In this document: one piece after another, positions 27,046-35,530 of the stretch
How the letters are laid out: each line of letters opens with the position of its first letter
Position numbering within the stretch: the first letter of the stretch is position 1
NCBI RefSeq assembly: GCF_001676705.1
Contig: NZ_CP016170.1
Location: 5,518,001 to 5,582,000, forward strand
Reading direction: 5' to 3'
From: Bordetella bronchialis
Lineage (GTDB): Bacteria; Pseudomonadota; Gammaproteobacteria; Burkholderiales; Burkholderiaceae_B
Length of the DNA: 64,000 nucleotides
The notes under the pieces: generated by a model
What the model saw: only the letters and a program-made list of their open reading frames with translations
The model's database searches: none
Told to the model about the DNA's origin: nothing
Program-made: the position numbers and the translations under genes

Positions 27046-28290
27046 ATGTCCTCCCAGCCCGTGCCCGGCTATACCTTCGCGGCACCCTTCCAGATTCCCG
27101 CCGTTTCTCCCATCCGTTCGCTTGCTCCCTACGCCAACCGGCCGGGCACCATCAGCATGTCGGGCGGCTATCCGGCCACCGAGCTTTTCGACATCGAGGG
27201 CCTGACCGCCGCCGCCGCCAAGGTCGGCAAGCGGCTGGCGGACTGCCTGCAGTATTCCAACATCGACGGCCAGGCCGCGCTGCGGGCCCAGCTGGCGCGG
27301 CTGTCCGCCGAGCGCGGCGTGCACTGCGATCCGGATACCGAGCTGGCCGTCACGGGCGGGTCGCAGCAGTCGCTGGCGCTGCTGGGGCGCGTCATGCTGC
27401 AGCCGGGCGATGTGGCCATCATCGAGAGCCCCTGTTTTCCCAATTCGCGCCAGGCCCTGCACTACACCGGCGCCACGCTGCACACGGTGCCCTCCGGACC
27501 CGACGGCGTGGACGTGGAAGCCCTGGCGGCACTGGCGGAGCGGCTCAAGCCCAAGCTGGTCAGCGTGGTGGCGACCTTCTCCAACCCCTGCGGCGCGACC
27601 CTGAGCCTGGCGCGGCGCCGTCGCCTGGTGGAACTGGCCGCGCGCCACCGCTTCCTGCTGGTGGAAGACGACCCTTACGGCGAACTGCGCTTCGAGGGCG
27701 AGGCCCTGCCACCCCTGCTGGCGCTGGCCGAAGGCGAGCAACGCGCCTGGGTGGCCTACATCGCCAGCATGTCCAAGACCATGGCGCCCGCGCTGCGCAT
27801 CGGCTGGCTGATCGCGCCCGCGGAAATCCGCCGGCGCTGCGTCAGCGCCAAGGCGGCCGACGATATGGCGTCGTCGGCCTGGATCCAGGAGATCGTGGCG
27901 CAGTACATCGAGGACGGGCGCTACCACGAACACGTGCCGCGCATACGCGCCGCCTATGCCGCCCGCGCGGACGCGCTGGCCCGCGCGCTGACCGAGGAAA
28001 TGGGCGACCGCGTCAGTTTCCGCAAGCCGCGCGGCGGCATGTTCTGCTGGGCGCGGCTGAACGGCGATATCGACAGCACGCGGCTGCTGCCCCATGCCAT
28101 CGAGCACGAGGTCGTCTATGTGCCCGGCAAGGCTTTTTATATCGATCCGGCCCAGGCCGACATGCAGGCCATGCGGCTGTCCTTCGCCACGATGAACGAG
28201 GCCCAGATCCGTACCGGCATCGTGCGCTTGCGACAAGCCCTGCAGGCATGCGCGGAAGGCAGGCCGACGGCCGTGACTTTGCCGGCCTGA
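27046..28290 (+). CDS. PLP-dependent aminotransferase, class I/II (2-aminoadipate transaminase-like)
   Basis: A 414-residue fold-type I aminotransferase without the GntR helix-turn-helix of MocR proteins. VTGGSQQSLALLGRVMLQPGD binds the cofactor phosphate, VEDDPYGELRF holds the ring-contact Asp, and SMSKTMAPALRIGW supplies the Schiff-base Lys. GGMFCWARL near the C-terminus is usual for the LysN/2-aminoadipate transaminase group. It lies divergent from yggS and convergent with the S8 protease. The amino donor and acceptor are not identifiable. Confidence 0.85.
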   Translation: MSSQPVPGYTFAAPFQIPAVSPIRSLAPYANRPGTISMSGGYPATELFDIEGLTAAAAKVGKRLADCLQYSNIDGQAALRAQLARLSAERGVHCDPDTELAVTGGSQQSLALLGRVMLQPGDVAIIESPCFPNSRQALHYTGATLHTVPSGPDGVDVEALAALAERLKPKLVSVVATFSNPCGATLSLARRRRLVELAARHRFLLVEDDPYGELRFEGEALPPLLALAEGEQRAWVAYIASMSKTMAPALRIGWLIAPAEIRRRCVSAKAADDMASSAWIQEIVAQYIEDGRYHEHVPRIRAAYAARADALARALTEEMGDRVSFRKPRGGMFCWARLNGDIDSTRLLPHAIEHEVVYVPGKAFYIDPAQADMQAMRLSFATMNEAQIRTGIVRLRQALQACAEGRPTAVTLPA

Positions 28291-28307
28291 CCGGCTCGCG
28301 GCGGCCG

Positions 28308-30149
28308 TCAGTGTCCGAGCACGCGGATCTCCCACGACAGCAGCTTGCCTGCATCGGCGCTAGGGTCCAGCACATCGAGGACCTGCAGCTTCCACACGCC
28401 CTTGGCGTTTTCGTCCAGGAAGGCATTGGTCGCAACGCGGTTGATGGAGAAAGGCCGCTGCCCGCCGTCCTTGCCTTCCCATGGCTCGATCTCGGTCAAG
28501 GCGGGCATGACGATGCTGCGGGTCCCGGACGGGGAGATCAGGGCGATACGCAGATTGTGCGGCTGGCGATGCGAGGTACGCAGACGGATCTGCACCGACT
28601 CCACGCGCATGTCGCGAGCGAAACGCAGCGGCGCATAACCTGCATTTTCATCGCGGTAGGGAATCGCCACAGGCCGGTCAATGGAACGGTGCCAGCCGGA
28701 ATCGACGGGCGGTGGAAGCCCGCGGAAGCCCCGTGCCGCCGTCACGGCGCGCTTTGCGTCCACCAGCCCGAACCCGTACCAGTTGCTGAAGGAGCGCCTG
28801 GCAGCATTGGCGACCCAGCCGTCGTCCAGCGTGATCCCGTTCCACCGTATGGGCGCCCGATCCGCGTCGACCTTGCGCGCGGTGACGGCAAGCAGGTATT
28901 TGATGTCGCGCCAGGTCAAGGCCGGGTTGGCTTGCAGCATCAGCGCCGCCACGCCGCTGACGGTCGGCGCGGCGGCCGATGTGCCGTTGAAGCGAGCCAT
29001 ATAGCGGCAGTTCGGATCCAGCACGGACTTGCCTCCCGTCTCCAGCGCATTGAAGTAGGTATCCGGGCCGGGGTTGTTGGAGTACTTGCCGGCGCTGCAA
29101 TCCGTCACGTCGGTCGTGATGAGCGCCGGCGCGTAGAGCGCCTCGCGGGGAGTTTTCTCGTCTGCCCATGAGATGAACCCGCCCTCCTCCAGCCCGGATT
29201 CGCCGCCCAGGCCGGACACCCAAATCGAGGAGCCGGCGCGGGAATACGAAGCCTTTATCCCCTGCGCGTTCACCGCGCCGACGTTCAGGACATTCCAGCG
29301 CGAGCCCTTGGTATCCAGGTTGGCGGAAAGCCGGCCCACCTGGGCGCCCGTATCGATGTCCGGGTACTTTCCCAGCTCGGCGGCTTTCTTCCGGGCGTCG
29401 CCGATAAACTCGTTGCCCGCCGCCTTCACGACCAACTGCGCATCCTGGCGGCCATCGCGGAACACCTTGCCCTTGCGATAGGGTTCGAACGCGTTGCGGT
29501 TCCGTCCCAGGCTTTCATTGACCACCGGGGGACGCGGCTGGTTCCGGGCTTCCGGCCGGCCAAGATCCAGGATTTTGGCGTCCGGAGCGACACCGATGCC
29601 GCCCAGCCCGTTGCGACGGGCGGCGATGATCCCGGCCGTTCGGGTCGCGTGGGCGCCGGCCTTCGCCCCGTCCCCGTGCAGGCCCGGGTGCGCGGGCAGG
29701 ACCATGTTGTCGGCCAGGTCTTCATGCGCCGCATCGATCAGTTTGCCGGGCAGCTCGCGAACCCCGACAACGACGCCCTTCCCGGTAATCCCGTTGCGGT
29801 GCAGGTCGCCGATATGCAGGTCCACCCCGGGCGTGGGCCGGTCACGGGCGACCGCGTACTGGCCGCGATTCTTCAAATGCCATTGATAACGATATAGCGG
29901 ATCGCGGATCTTGTTGAAGAACGCGATGGGATCGTCGTCCGTCCGACGCACGGCGGACCGCCGCCGCGCGGGCATGGGGGCCGCGTCGACCGGCTTCGCG
30001 TGCGGGACGTTTTCGAGTTCGCGCGCCGCCCGTTCAATGGCGGAAGCCGTGGACATCGCCGATCCCTGTGCATTTCCGGGCGTAGTGCCCACGGGCCGGT
30101 CCAGCAATGGGCCGCCAGGATGAGGAGACGAATGTAGGGATGCTTGCAT
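28308..30149 (-). CDS. Kexin-like S8 family serine peptidase with C-terminal P domain (paralog 1)
   Basis: A 613-residue subtilase. After about 75 polar residues comes DPLYRYQWHLKN, then the catalytic domain: ITGKGVVVGVRE, where Glu132 sits at the position of the usual Asp, GAHATRTAG with His167, KAAGNEF with the oxyanion Asn246, and NGTSAAAPTVSG with Ser391. Residues about 490-613 form a proprotein-convertase P domain (ending SWEIRVLGH). No Sec or Tat signal is visible. ATG 30149 has AGGTGG upstream; ATG 30056 is an alternative. It is the downstream member of a tandem pair with the gene at 30305-32074, to which it is clearly homologous along its length. Confidence 0.82.
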   Translation of the reverse strand: MQASLHSSPHPGGPLLDRPVGTTPGNAQGSAMSTASAIERAARELENVPHAKPVDAAPMPARRRSAVRRTDDDPIAFFNKIRDPLYRYQWHLKNRGQYAVARDRPTPGVDLHIGDLHRNGITGKGVVVGVRELPGKLIDAAHEDLADNMVLPAHPGLHGDGAKAGAHATRTAGIIAARRNGLGGIGVAPDAKILDLGRPEARNQPRPPVVNESLGRNRNAFEPYRKGKVFRDGRQDAQLVVKAAGNEFIGDARKKAAELGKYPDIDTGAQVGRLSANLDTKGSRWNVLNVGAVNAQGIKASYSRAGSSIWVSGLGGESGLEEGGFISWADEKTPREALYAPALITTDVTDCSAGKYSNNPGPDTYFNALETGGKSVLDPNCRYMARFNGTSAAAPTVSGVAALMLQANPALTWRDIKYLLAVTARKVDADRAPIRWNGITLDDGWVANAARRSFSNWYGFGLVDAKRAVTAARGFRGLPPPVDSGWHRSIDRPVAIPYRDENAGYAPLRFARDMRVESVQIRLRTSHRQPHNLRIALISPSGTRSIVMPALTEIEPWEGKDGGQRPFSINRVATNAFLDENAKGVWKLQVLDVLDPSADAGKLLSWEIRVLGH

Positions 30150-30210
30150 CGGAGCCACCTGCCAAAAGCCGCGTTGGTACAGGATCCACCGCAAGCATCC
30201 CATCGGCCAG

Positions 30211-30282
30211 GATATCGGCCGTCGATATCGGACCGACAGACAGAGCAGGGATATACGCAGGCGATACGTGAAGGCGATACGT
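30211..30282. repeat. Two pairs of 13-bp-period direct repeats between the protease genes
   Basis: GATATCGG occurs at 30211 and 30224, and AGGCGATACGT at 30259 and 30272; both pairs have a 13-bp period. They lie in the 155-bp interval between the two S8 protease genes and may be regulatory or relics of the duplication. Confidence 0.4.
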
Positions 30283-30304
30283 CGCCGGGATGCGCGACGA
30301 TCGC

Positions 30305-32074
30305 CTAAGCCGGCGCATGGCCAAAGATGGACAGCTCCCATGCAGTCAGCGTGTGCCGGCCGGACGGCGGATCCACGACGTCCATCACCTGCAACTTCCA
30401 TTGCCCCCTGGCGCTTTCGTCCAGGAAGGCGTTGGAGACCATGACGTCCGCCGAGAAACCGGGTTCCGTGCTTTCTATGCGGCTCGGCGCGGCAAGCAGG
30501 ATGCTGCGCGTACCCGATGGAGATGTCAGCGCCACGCGCAGGTTTTCCGGCTTGGGATGCGTCGTACGCAGGCGTATCCGCACGGCTTCGACCTCGATGT
30601 CCCGCGCCACGCCTATGCCGGCATGGCCAGCGGCTTCGTCGCGAAAAGGAATGGGCACCGGCTGCCCGCGATAGGCCAGCCAGCCGGTATCGACGGCCGG
30701 CGGCAGCCCGCGGAATGCGCGGGCGGCATCCACGGCGCGCTTGGCATCCACCAGGCCGAAGCCGTACCAGTTGCTGAAGGAGCGTCGCGCCGCGTTCGTC
30801 ACCCAGCCGTCCTCCAGCACGACGCGCTTGCCGCCATCGTCCCAGGCGATCGTCGCGCGGCCGGGGTCGACTTTGCGCGCCGTGATGGCCAGCACGTATT
30901 TGATGTCGCGCCAGGTCAGGCCCGGGTTGACCTGCAGCATCAAGGCAACCACGCCGGTAACGGTCGCCGCGGCCGACGATGTACCGTTGGCGGCGGCGGT
31001 GTAGTGGCAGGTCGCATTGGACGCCGGTGCATCCGCCGGCAGTGCCTGGGCAAGGTCGATCTTGTTCGCCGCGCAATCGTGCGGCACGGGAGCGACCAGG
31101 GCGGGCGAGGCGGGGCCCACTTCCCCGCCCGGGCCCGACACCCACAGCGATGAACCGGTGTTGGAATAGGAAGACTTGACGCCCATCGCATTCACCGCGC
31201 CGACCAGCATCGCGTTCAGACGCGCGCTTTCCGGCAACAGATTGGCCGAATAGCAGGCGAGGCCGGTCCCGCGGGTGGCCTGCCGGCAGCGCGCCTTGGT
31301 CAGCCGGGGGTCGTCGTCATCGCCGCTGAAGCTGTTGCCGGCCGCCACCACCGCGAGCGTGAACGAGGCCGCGCCGCTGAAATCGTGCGGCACCCCGGCC
31401 GTGCTGTAGGGGTCCAGGGAGAGCGGTTCCTCGCCCACGCTCTGGTTCAGGACCCGAGCGCGCGCAACGCCGGCGGTCGCTGGCGTGTAGCGGTCCACGA
31501 TCATGGCGTCCGGCGCGACGCCGCGGCCGCCTTCGCCGTTCCAGCCGCGGGCCGCGATGATGCCGGCCATCGCCGTGGCATGCGCCGTGCCGCCGCGTGG
31601 ATACGATGCCGCGCCCACGATACTCCCCTGCAGATCCGGGTGCGAGGCATCGACGGGACCGTTCTCGATGATGCGCACCACCACGCCTTTCCCGGTCACG
31701 CCGATGCGGTGCAGATCGTCGATGTTCAGGTCCACGCCAGGCACAAGCTTGCCCTTGGCCAGCGGATGCCGGCCGGTGTTTCGCAGATGCCATTGGTACC
31801 GGTACAAGGGGTCCTGGCCCTGCGCCGCCGGGGGTGCAGGACGGGGCAAGGAGTCCGGTCCTGGCGCCGGTGGAGAAGCGGGCGCGGAATCCTGCCCCGG
31901 CCGCGGCGCGGGTGGCGATGGCGGTTCCGGCAAGGGCCTGCCGGGCACGTTCTCGAAGGCCTGCGTTGTGTCCCGCGCCGCGGGCGGCGGGACGGCGATG
32001 GCAGGATCGGCCGCGGCGACCGCGACCGGCGCGGAAACATCGTGGCGGGACAAGGCAGCGACGCAATGGCTCAT
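30305..32074 (-). CDS. Kexin-like S8 family serine peptidase with C-terminal P domain (paralog 2)
   Basis: A 589-residue subtilase. A Pro-rich N-terminal 85 residues precede DPLYRYQWHLRNTG. VTGKGVVVRIIENGP places Glu137 where Asp is expected; TAHATAMAG gives His165, AAGNSFSG the oxyanion Asn247 and NGTSSAAATVTG Ser366, with Ala in place of the usual Pro after the Ser motif. A P domain (about 465-589) ends SIFGHAPA. No signal peptide is visible. It shares the RRSFSNWYGFGLVDAKRAV block and the short ENVP motif of the N-terminus with its neighbour. Its ribosome site is weak. Unusual export or an intracellular role is possible. Confidence 0.82.
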   Translation of the reverse strand: MSHCVAALSRHDVSAPVAVAAADPAIAVPPPAARDTTQAFENVPGRPLPEPPSPPAPRPGQDSAPASPPAPGPDSLPRPAPPAAQGQDPLYRYQWHLRNTGRHPLAKGKLVPGVDLNIDDLHRIGVTGKGVVVRIIENGPVDASHPDLQGSIVGAASYPRGGTAHATAMAGIIAARGWNGEGGRGVAPDAMIVDRYTPATAGVARARVLNQSVGEEPLSLDPYSTAGVPHDFSGAASFTLAVVAAGNSFSGDDDDPRLTKARCRQATRGTGLACYSANLLPESARLNAMLVGAVNAMGVKSSYSNTGSSLWVSGPGGEVGPASPALVAPVPHDCAANKIDLAQALPADAPASNATCHYTAAANGTSSAAATVTGVVALMLQVNPGLTWRDIKYVLAITARKVDPGRATIAWDDGGKRVVLEDGWVTNAARRSFSNWYGFGLVDAKRAVDAARAFRGLPPAVDTGWLAYRGQPVPIPFRDEAAGHAGIGVARDIEVEAVRIRLRTTHPKPENLRVALTSPSGTRSILLAAPSRIESTEPGFSADVMVSNAFLDESARGQWKLQVMDVVDPPSGRHTLTAWELSIFGHAPA

Positions 32075-32198
32075 GAGGCGACACCGGCAAGAAACGAAAG
32101 CCGTGTAGTGCGCCTTGTCCGGCCAGCATCCCGCGCGTGCGCGCGGCCGACCGTGGATTTCAGGGTTTTCCTACGGTGCCAGCGCGCGGACGATGCCC

Positions 32199-32238
32199 GA
32201 GGGACGAGAGAGAACGAGGAAGGAGGGAGAGAAGAAGC
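32199..32238 (+). other. Forty-base purine-rich tract
   Basis: All but two of the 40 bases are A or G on the plus strand, in DNA that is otherwise about two-thirds GC with mixed strands. It lies in the 192-bp gap upstream of the second protease and downstream of the DUF1537 kinase. It could be a strand-asymmetric regulatory or mRNA element; nothing else is seen in the gap. Confidence 0.5.
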
Positions 32239-32266
32239 ACCGCGGGCCCAGCGTCCCGGGCCGTCC

Positions 32267-33652
32267 TCAATCCTGTCCGGCCAGCAGGTCCTGGAACAGC
32301 GTCGTGGGGCCCATCTGGCCGCCCTTCAGCATCAGCTCCAGCCCATCGGCGCTATGCCCCGGCGCATGGACGCGGCACACCGCCACCCCGGGACTGGGCG
32401 CATAGGCGAAGGTCAGCGCGCGTGCGCCCCAGGACTGCACCGCCACGCTGGAAGTATCGCCGCCCGCGAACCCGGCGCGCGCCAGGGGATGAAGGCGGAG
32501 CACCTCGGCCATCAAGCCGCCGCAGGCCTGGGCCAGTGCCCGCGTGAAGCCCGGGCGCGAGGTGCCGCTGTCGTCGCCCAGCGTGCTATGCGCGACCACG
32601 CTGCGGCCCTGCCCCAGTGCCTGGGCGATGCGCCCCGCCACCGCATGGATGGTGGACGGGCCGCCCTCCGCCATGGCGGCGGCGTCCAGGGGCATGGAAA
32701 GGAATCCCGCGTGTTCGGCGGCGGCGATCTGGGCCGCCGTAATGGGCGATCGGCTGCCGGCGATGATGAACGTCTGCGCGACGCGGCGCGGCGGCGCCGG
32801 CATCGCGGATGGCGGCACCCTGGCAGGCGCCGAAGCCCCCGCGCCGTCCGCCGCCAGCAAGGCCTGCACCGCGCCGGTGGGTCCCACGGCCAGCAGCGGC
32901 CCGTGCACCGGATCGCGCCGGTCCCGCAGCAATGCGCCGATGCGAGCCAGGTCCGCCGGTCGCATCACGTCGAACAGCACGGCCGGGACGCCGGCGCGGA
33001 TCATCGCATCCAGCCGCGCCACGCGCGCAGGCTCGTCTTCTTCCAGCATCGCCGTGTCGAACAGGGCGATGTCCGCCAGCCCCTGGCGCGCCAGGTGCAC
33101 GCGCAGATCGGCCTCGTCCATGGGCGTGACCGGATGCCGGCTCATGGTGGGGTGGCGGTCCAGGCGGTACACCGCACCGCCCTGGCCCGCCCGCGCATAC
33201 AGGTGGCCGAAGGCGCAGTAGCGGCCCAGGTTGGGCTGCCCGCCCACGATATAGGCGGGCCGCTGCCCGAGCGCGCGCCAGGCCAGCGCGACGGCGTGGC
33301 CGATGCTGCCGATGTGCGGCGCGCTGTCGAAGGTCGAGCAGGTCTTGTAGTGCAGGACATCCGCGCCCGTTGCCGCCAGCCCGCGAAAAACGCGCGGCAG
33401 CGCCCGGTCCATTTCCGCCGGCGACATGGCGCGTGCCGTCCCGGCCACGCCGACGCAATCGAGCGGGCCGAAGCAGGCCATGTCTTCGTCGGTCGGAACA
33501 TCCAGGAACAACGCCGCGCGCCAGCCGGCCGACACCACGGTGGCCAGGGTGTCGGTGGAACCGGTGAAGTCGTCGCCGTAGTAGGCCAGGCGCGGCCGCG
33601 GCGCCGGCGTGCCGGCATAGGGCACCGCTTGCGTAGTGGTGTTCATGGACAT
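32267..33652 (-). CDS. Four-carbon acid sugar kinase family protein (DUF1537)
   Basis: A 461-residue kinase of the OtnK/OiaK/DtnK family. The substrate-binding N-domain opens AYYGDDFTGSTDTL; the ATP-binding C-domain has SGTSRPGFTRALA and AGGDTSSVAVQ. Known members phosphorylate C4 sugar acids (threonate, erythronate) or 3-oxo-isoapionate. The gene directly follows a RuBisCO-like protein gene in one operon, and this pairing is known for the apionate pathway enzymes OiaK and OiaX, so the product may be the phosphorylated substrate of that protein. ATG 33652 is preceded by AAGGGG; ATG 33646 is an alternative. Confidence 0.88.
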   Translation of the reverse strand: MSMNTTTQAVPYAGTPAPRPRLAYYGDDFTGSTDTLATVVSAGWRAALFLDVPTDEDMACFGPLDCVGVAGTARAMSPAEMDRALPRVFRGLAATGADVLHYKTCSTFDSAPHIGSIGHAVALAWRALGQRPAYIVGGQPNLGRYCAFGHLYARAGQGGAVYRLDRHPTMSRHPVTPMDEADLRVHLARQGLADIALFDTAMLEEDEPARVARLDAMIRAGVPAVLFDVMRPADLARIGALLRDRRDPVHGPLLAVGPTGAVQALLAADGAGASAPARVPPSAMPAPPRRVAQTFIIAGSRSPITAAQIAAAEHAGFLSMPLDAAAMAEGGPSTIHAVAGRIAQALGQGRSVVAHSTLGDDSGTSRPGFTRALAQACGGLMAEVLRLHPLARAGFAGGDTSSVAVQSWGARALTFAYAPSPGVAVCRVHAPGHSADGLELMLKGGQMGPTTLFQDLLAGQD

Positions 33653-33703
33653 ACGCGCCGCCCCTTCGCGCATCGCGGCCCGGCCGCGTCTCCGGACCGC
33701 CGA

Positions 33704-34969
33704 TCAACCATAGAAAGCCAGGGCATGCGCCAGCGCGGGCCGGTCGCGCGCGAAGTCCGGCAGCGGCACGCCGGCCCGCGCGGCGTCCCAGGCGTCGCGT
33801 ATGCTCTGCACCCCGGCGGCGGCGCCGTCGGGGTGCCCGAGGATACCGCCCCCGGACAGGAAAATCAGGTCGTCCGTGCCCAGGCCCGCGAAGGTGGACG
33901 GCACGGTCCCGGCCCATTGCCCCGAGGAAAACACCGGCATCACCGCATCGTCGCCCGCCAGCGGCGCCAGGCAGGCCCGCGCGGATTCGATGACGCTTTC
34001 GTCGCTTTCGTAGAACTTGCCGCCCAGCCCGTTGACGTGCAGCTGGTCCACGCCCGCCAGGCGCCACAGCGCCTGGTAGGCCGGAAAGGCGATGCCCAGC
34101 CCGGGATGGCGCGACATGGCCGCCATGCCGTTGCGGTGGCCGTGTATGGCCAGGGGCGTGCTGCGCCGCAGGGCCTGGATGGCGCTGAAGCCGCACCAGT
34201 TCAGGCTGGCCATGACACAGGTGCCGCCGGCCGCTTCCACCCGCGCGGCGTGGCCGCGCATGGCGTCCAGGTCGTCGGAAATATTGAAGGCGTACATGAC
34301 TTTGCGGCCGGTACGCTGCGCATGGTCGTTGATGACGCGCATGACGGCCTCGACCCGCCGGGCCAGCGGCGAATGCGGCGGATTCGCCATGCATTCGTCG
34401 TCCTTGATGAAGTCCACGCCGGCGTCGCACAGGCCGGCCACCACGCCGGCGGTCTGCTCCGGCGTCATGCCGACGTTGGGCTTGATGATGGTGCCCAGGA
34501 TGGGGCCATCGCGGCGGCCGGCCAGGGCGCGCGTGCCGGCCACGCCGTGGCGCGGCGCGTCGAACAGCCTGACGTACTCGGGCGGCAGGTCCAGCGACAG
34601 GAGCTTGACGCCGGTCATTTCGCCCAGGTCGTAGATATTGCCGCCCACCGTGGCCGCCAGGGTGGGCAGGTTGGCGCCGACATTGTCGACCGGAAAGGAC
34701 ACCGTGATCACGGCCTGCCGGTAGGGGCCCGGCACGCCGCGCCGTTCCAGGAAGGCATTGGGCAGGCTGGGCACAGCCGACACGCCGGTCTGGCGGATCG
34801 ATCGCACGATGGCGCGCGATCGCCGGCGCAGGTCGTCGGTTTCGCCGGCCACCCGCACGAAGGTGCCGCTGGACTGTTCGCCGGCCAGGACCTCGGCGGC
34901 CTGCTCCAGCGGGAAGGGAGTCTCGATGAAATACGTGGCGCGGAAGTCGCGCCGCTGGGTGTCCGTCAT
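33704..34969 (-). CDS. RuBisCO-like protein (form IV), possible sugar-acid phosphate decarboxylase
   Basis: A 421-residue homologue of the RuBisCO large subunit. Active-site equivalents visible: Lys163 in IIKPNVG (RuBisCO Lys175; the second Lys of the KPK motif is Asn165), the carbamate Lys189 with Asp191 and Glu192 in FIKDDE, His276/His278 in IHGHRNG, loop-6 Lys318 in GLGGKF, and SGQW (about 349) plus LSGGGILGHP for phosphate binding. Metal site and phosphate site are therefore intact while carboxylase-specific Lys177 is lost. With a DUF1537 kinase, a VOC protein and a TRAP transporter it fits sugar-acid catabolism, for example 3-oxo-isoapionate-4-phosphate decarboxylation (inference). Confidence 0.88.
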   Translation of the reverse strand: MTDTQRRDFRATYFIETPFPLEQAAEVLAGEQSSGTFVRVAGETDDLRRRSRAIVRSIRQTGVSAVPSLPNAFLERRGVPGPYRQAVITVSFPVDNVGANLPTLAATVGGNIYDLGEMTGVKLLSLDLPPEYVRLFDAPRHGVAGTRALAGRRDGPILGTIIKPNVGMTPEQTAGVVAGLCDAGVDFIKDDECMANPPHSPLARRVEAVMRVINDHAQRTGRKVMYAFNISDDLDAMRGHAARVEAAGGTCVMASLNWCGFSAIQALRRSTPLAIHGHRNGMAAMSRHPGLGIAFPAYQALWRLAGVDQLHVNGLGGKFYESDESVIESARACLAPLAGDDAVMPVFSSGQWAGTVPSTFAGLGTDDLIFLSGGGILGHPDGAAAGVQSIRDAWDAARAGVPLPDFARDRPALAHALAFYG

Positions 34970-34976
34970 GGCGGGT

Positions 34977-35516
34977 CTACAGCGTGGAAAGATCGGGGAA
35001 AGGACGCACGGGATCGCGGCCATCCCAGCCTAGCGATGCCTCGCGTATCAGGCGGAACAGCTTGCCCTTGGGGCCCGCGATTTCGGAGAGTTCGATCACC
35101 GTGCCGGGATGGGTTTCGGTTTCGTAGTAAACGTAGCGGCCGCGTTCCCCGACCTCGCCGCTCATGCCGACCTTAAGGCCCTGTTCCGCCAGGCGGCGCA
35201 CGTCTTCGTCGAAGTTCTCCGTCCAGTAGGCCAGGTGCTGCAGGCCGGTATGGCCGGCATCCAGGAAGGCCTTGTACATGGACGGCGCGTCGTTGCGCTG
35301 CTGGATCAGCTCGATCTGCAGCGGGCCGGAATTGGCCAGCGCCACGGACACCTCGATGGGCGAGGGCTGGCCGCGATACATGAAATTCCTGACCGGCACG
35401 CGGTCGGCATAGAACCACGGGCCGATGCCCAGTGTCTCGCTCCAATGCCGCATTTCCTTATGGATGTCGCGCACGACATACCCTGCCTGCCGGACCTCGC
35501 CGAACAAACGACTCAT
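34977..35516 (-). CDS. VOC superfamily (glyoxalase/epimerase-like) protein
   Basis: A 179-residue vicinal oxygen chelate protein. QAGYVVRDIHKEMRHW opens the first beta-alpha-beta-beta-beta module, and GLQHLAYWTENFDEDV and TVIELSEI in the second module carry the His and Glu usual for the metal site. Members include epimerases, lyases and dioxygenases. It ends seven bases before the start of the RuBisCO-like gene, so the two are coupled, and an epimerase or isomerase step on the transported sugar acid is a reasonable guess. Confidence 0.82.
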   Translation of the reverse strand: MSRLFGEVRQAGYVVRDIHKEMRHWSETLGIGPWFYADRVPVRNFMYRGQPSPIEVSVALANSGPLQIELIQQRNDAPSMYKAFLDAGHTGLQHLAYWTENFDEDVRRLAEQGLKVGMSGEVGERGRYVYYETETHPGTVIELSEIAGPKGKLFRLIREASLGWDGRDPVRPFPDLSTL

Positions 35517-35530
35517 GGTCTACACCTCGA

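Noticed and set aside
28308..31145. A 945-codon frame joining the first S8 protease to upstream sequence
   Set aside because: The N-terminal 330 codons run out of frame through the second protease gene, so the extension is a shadow; the real start is near 30149.
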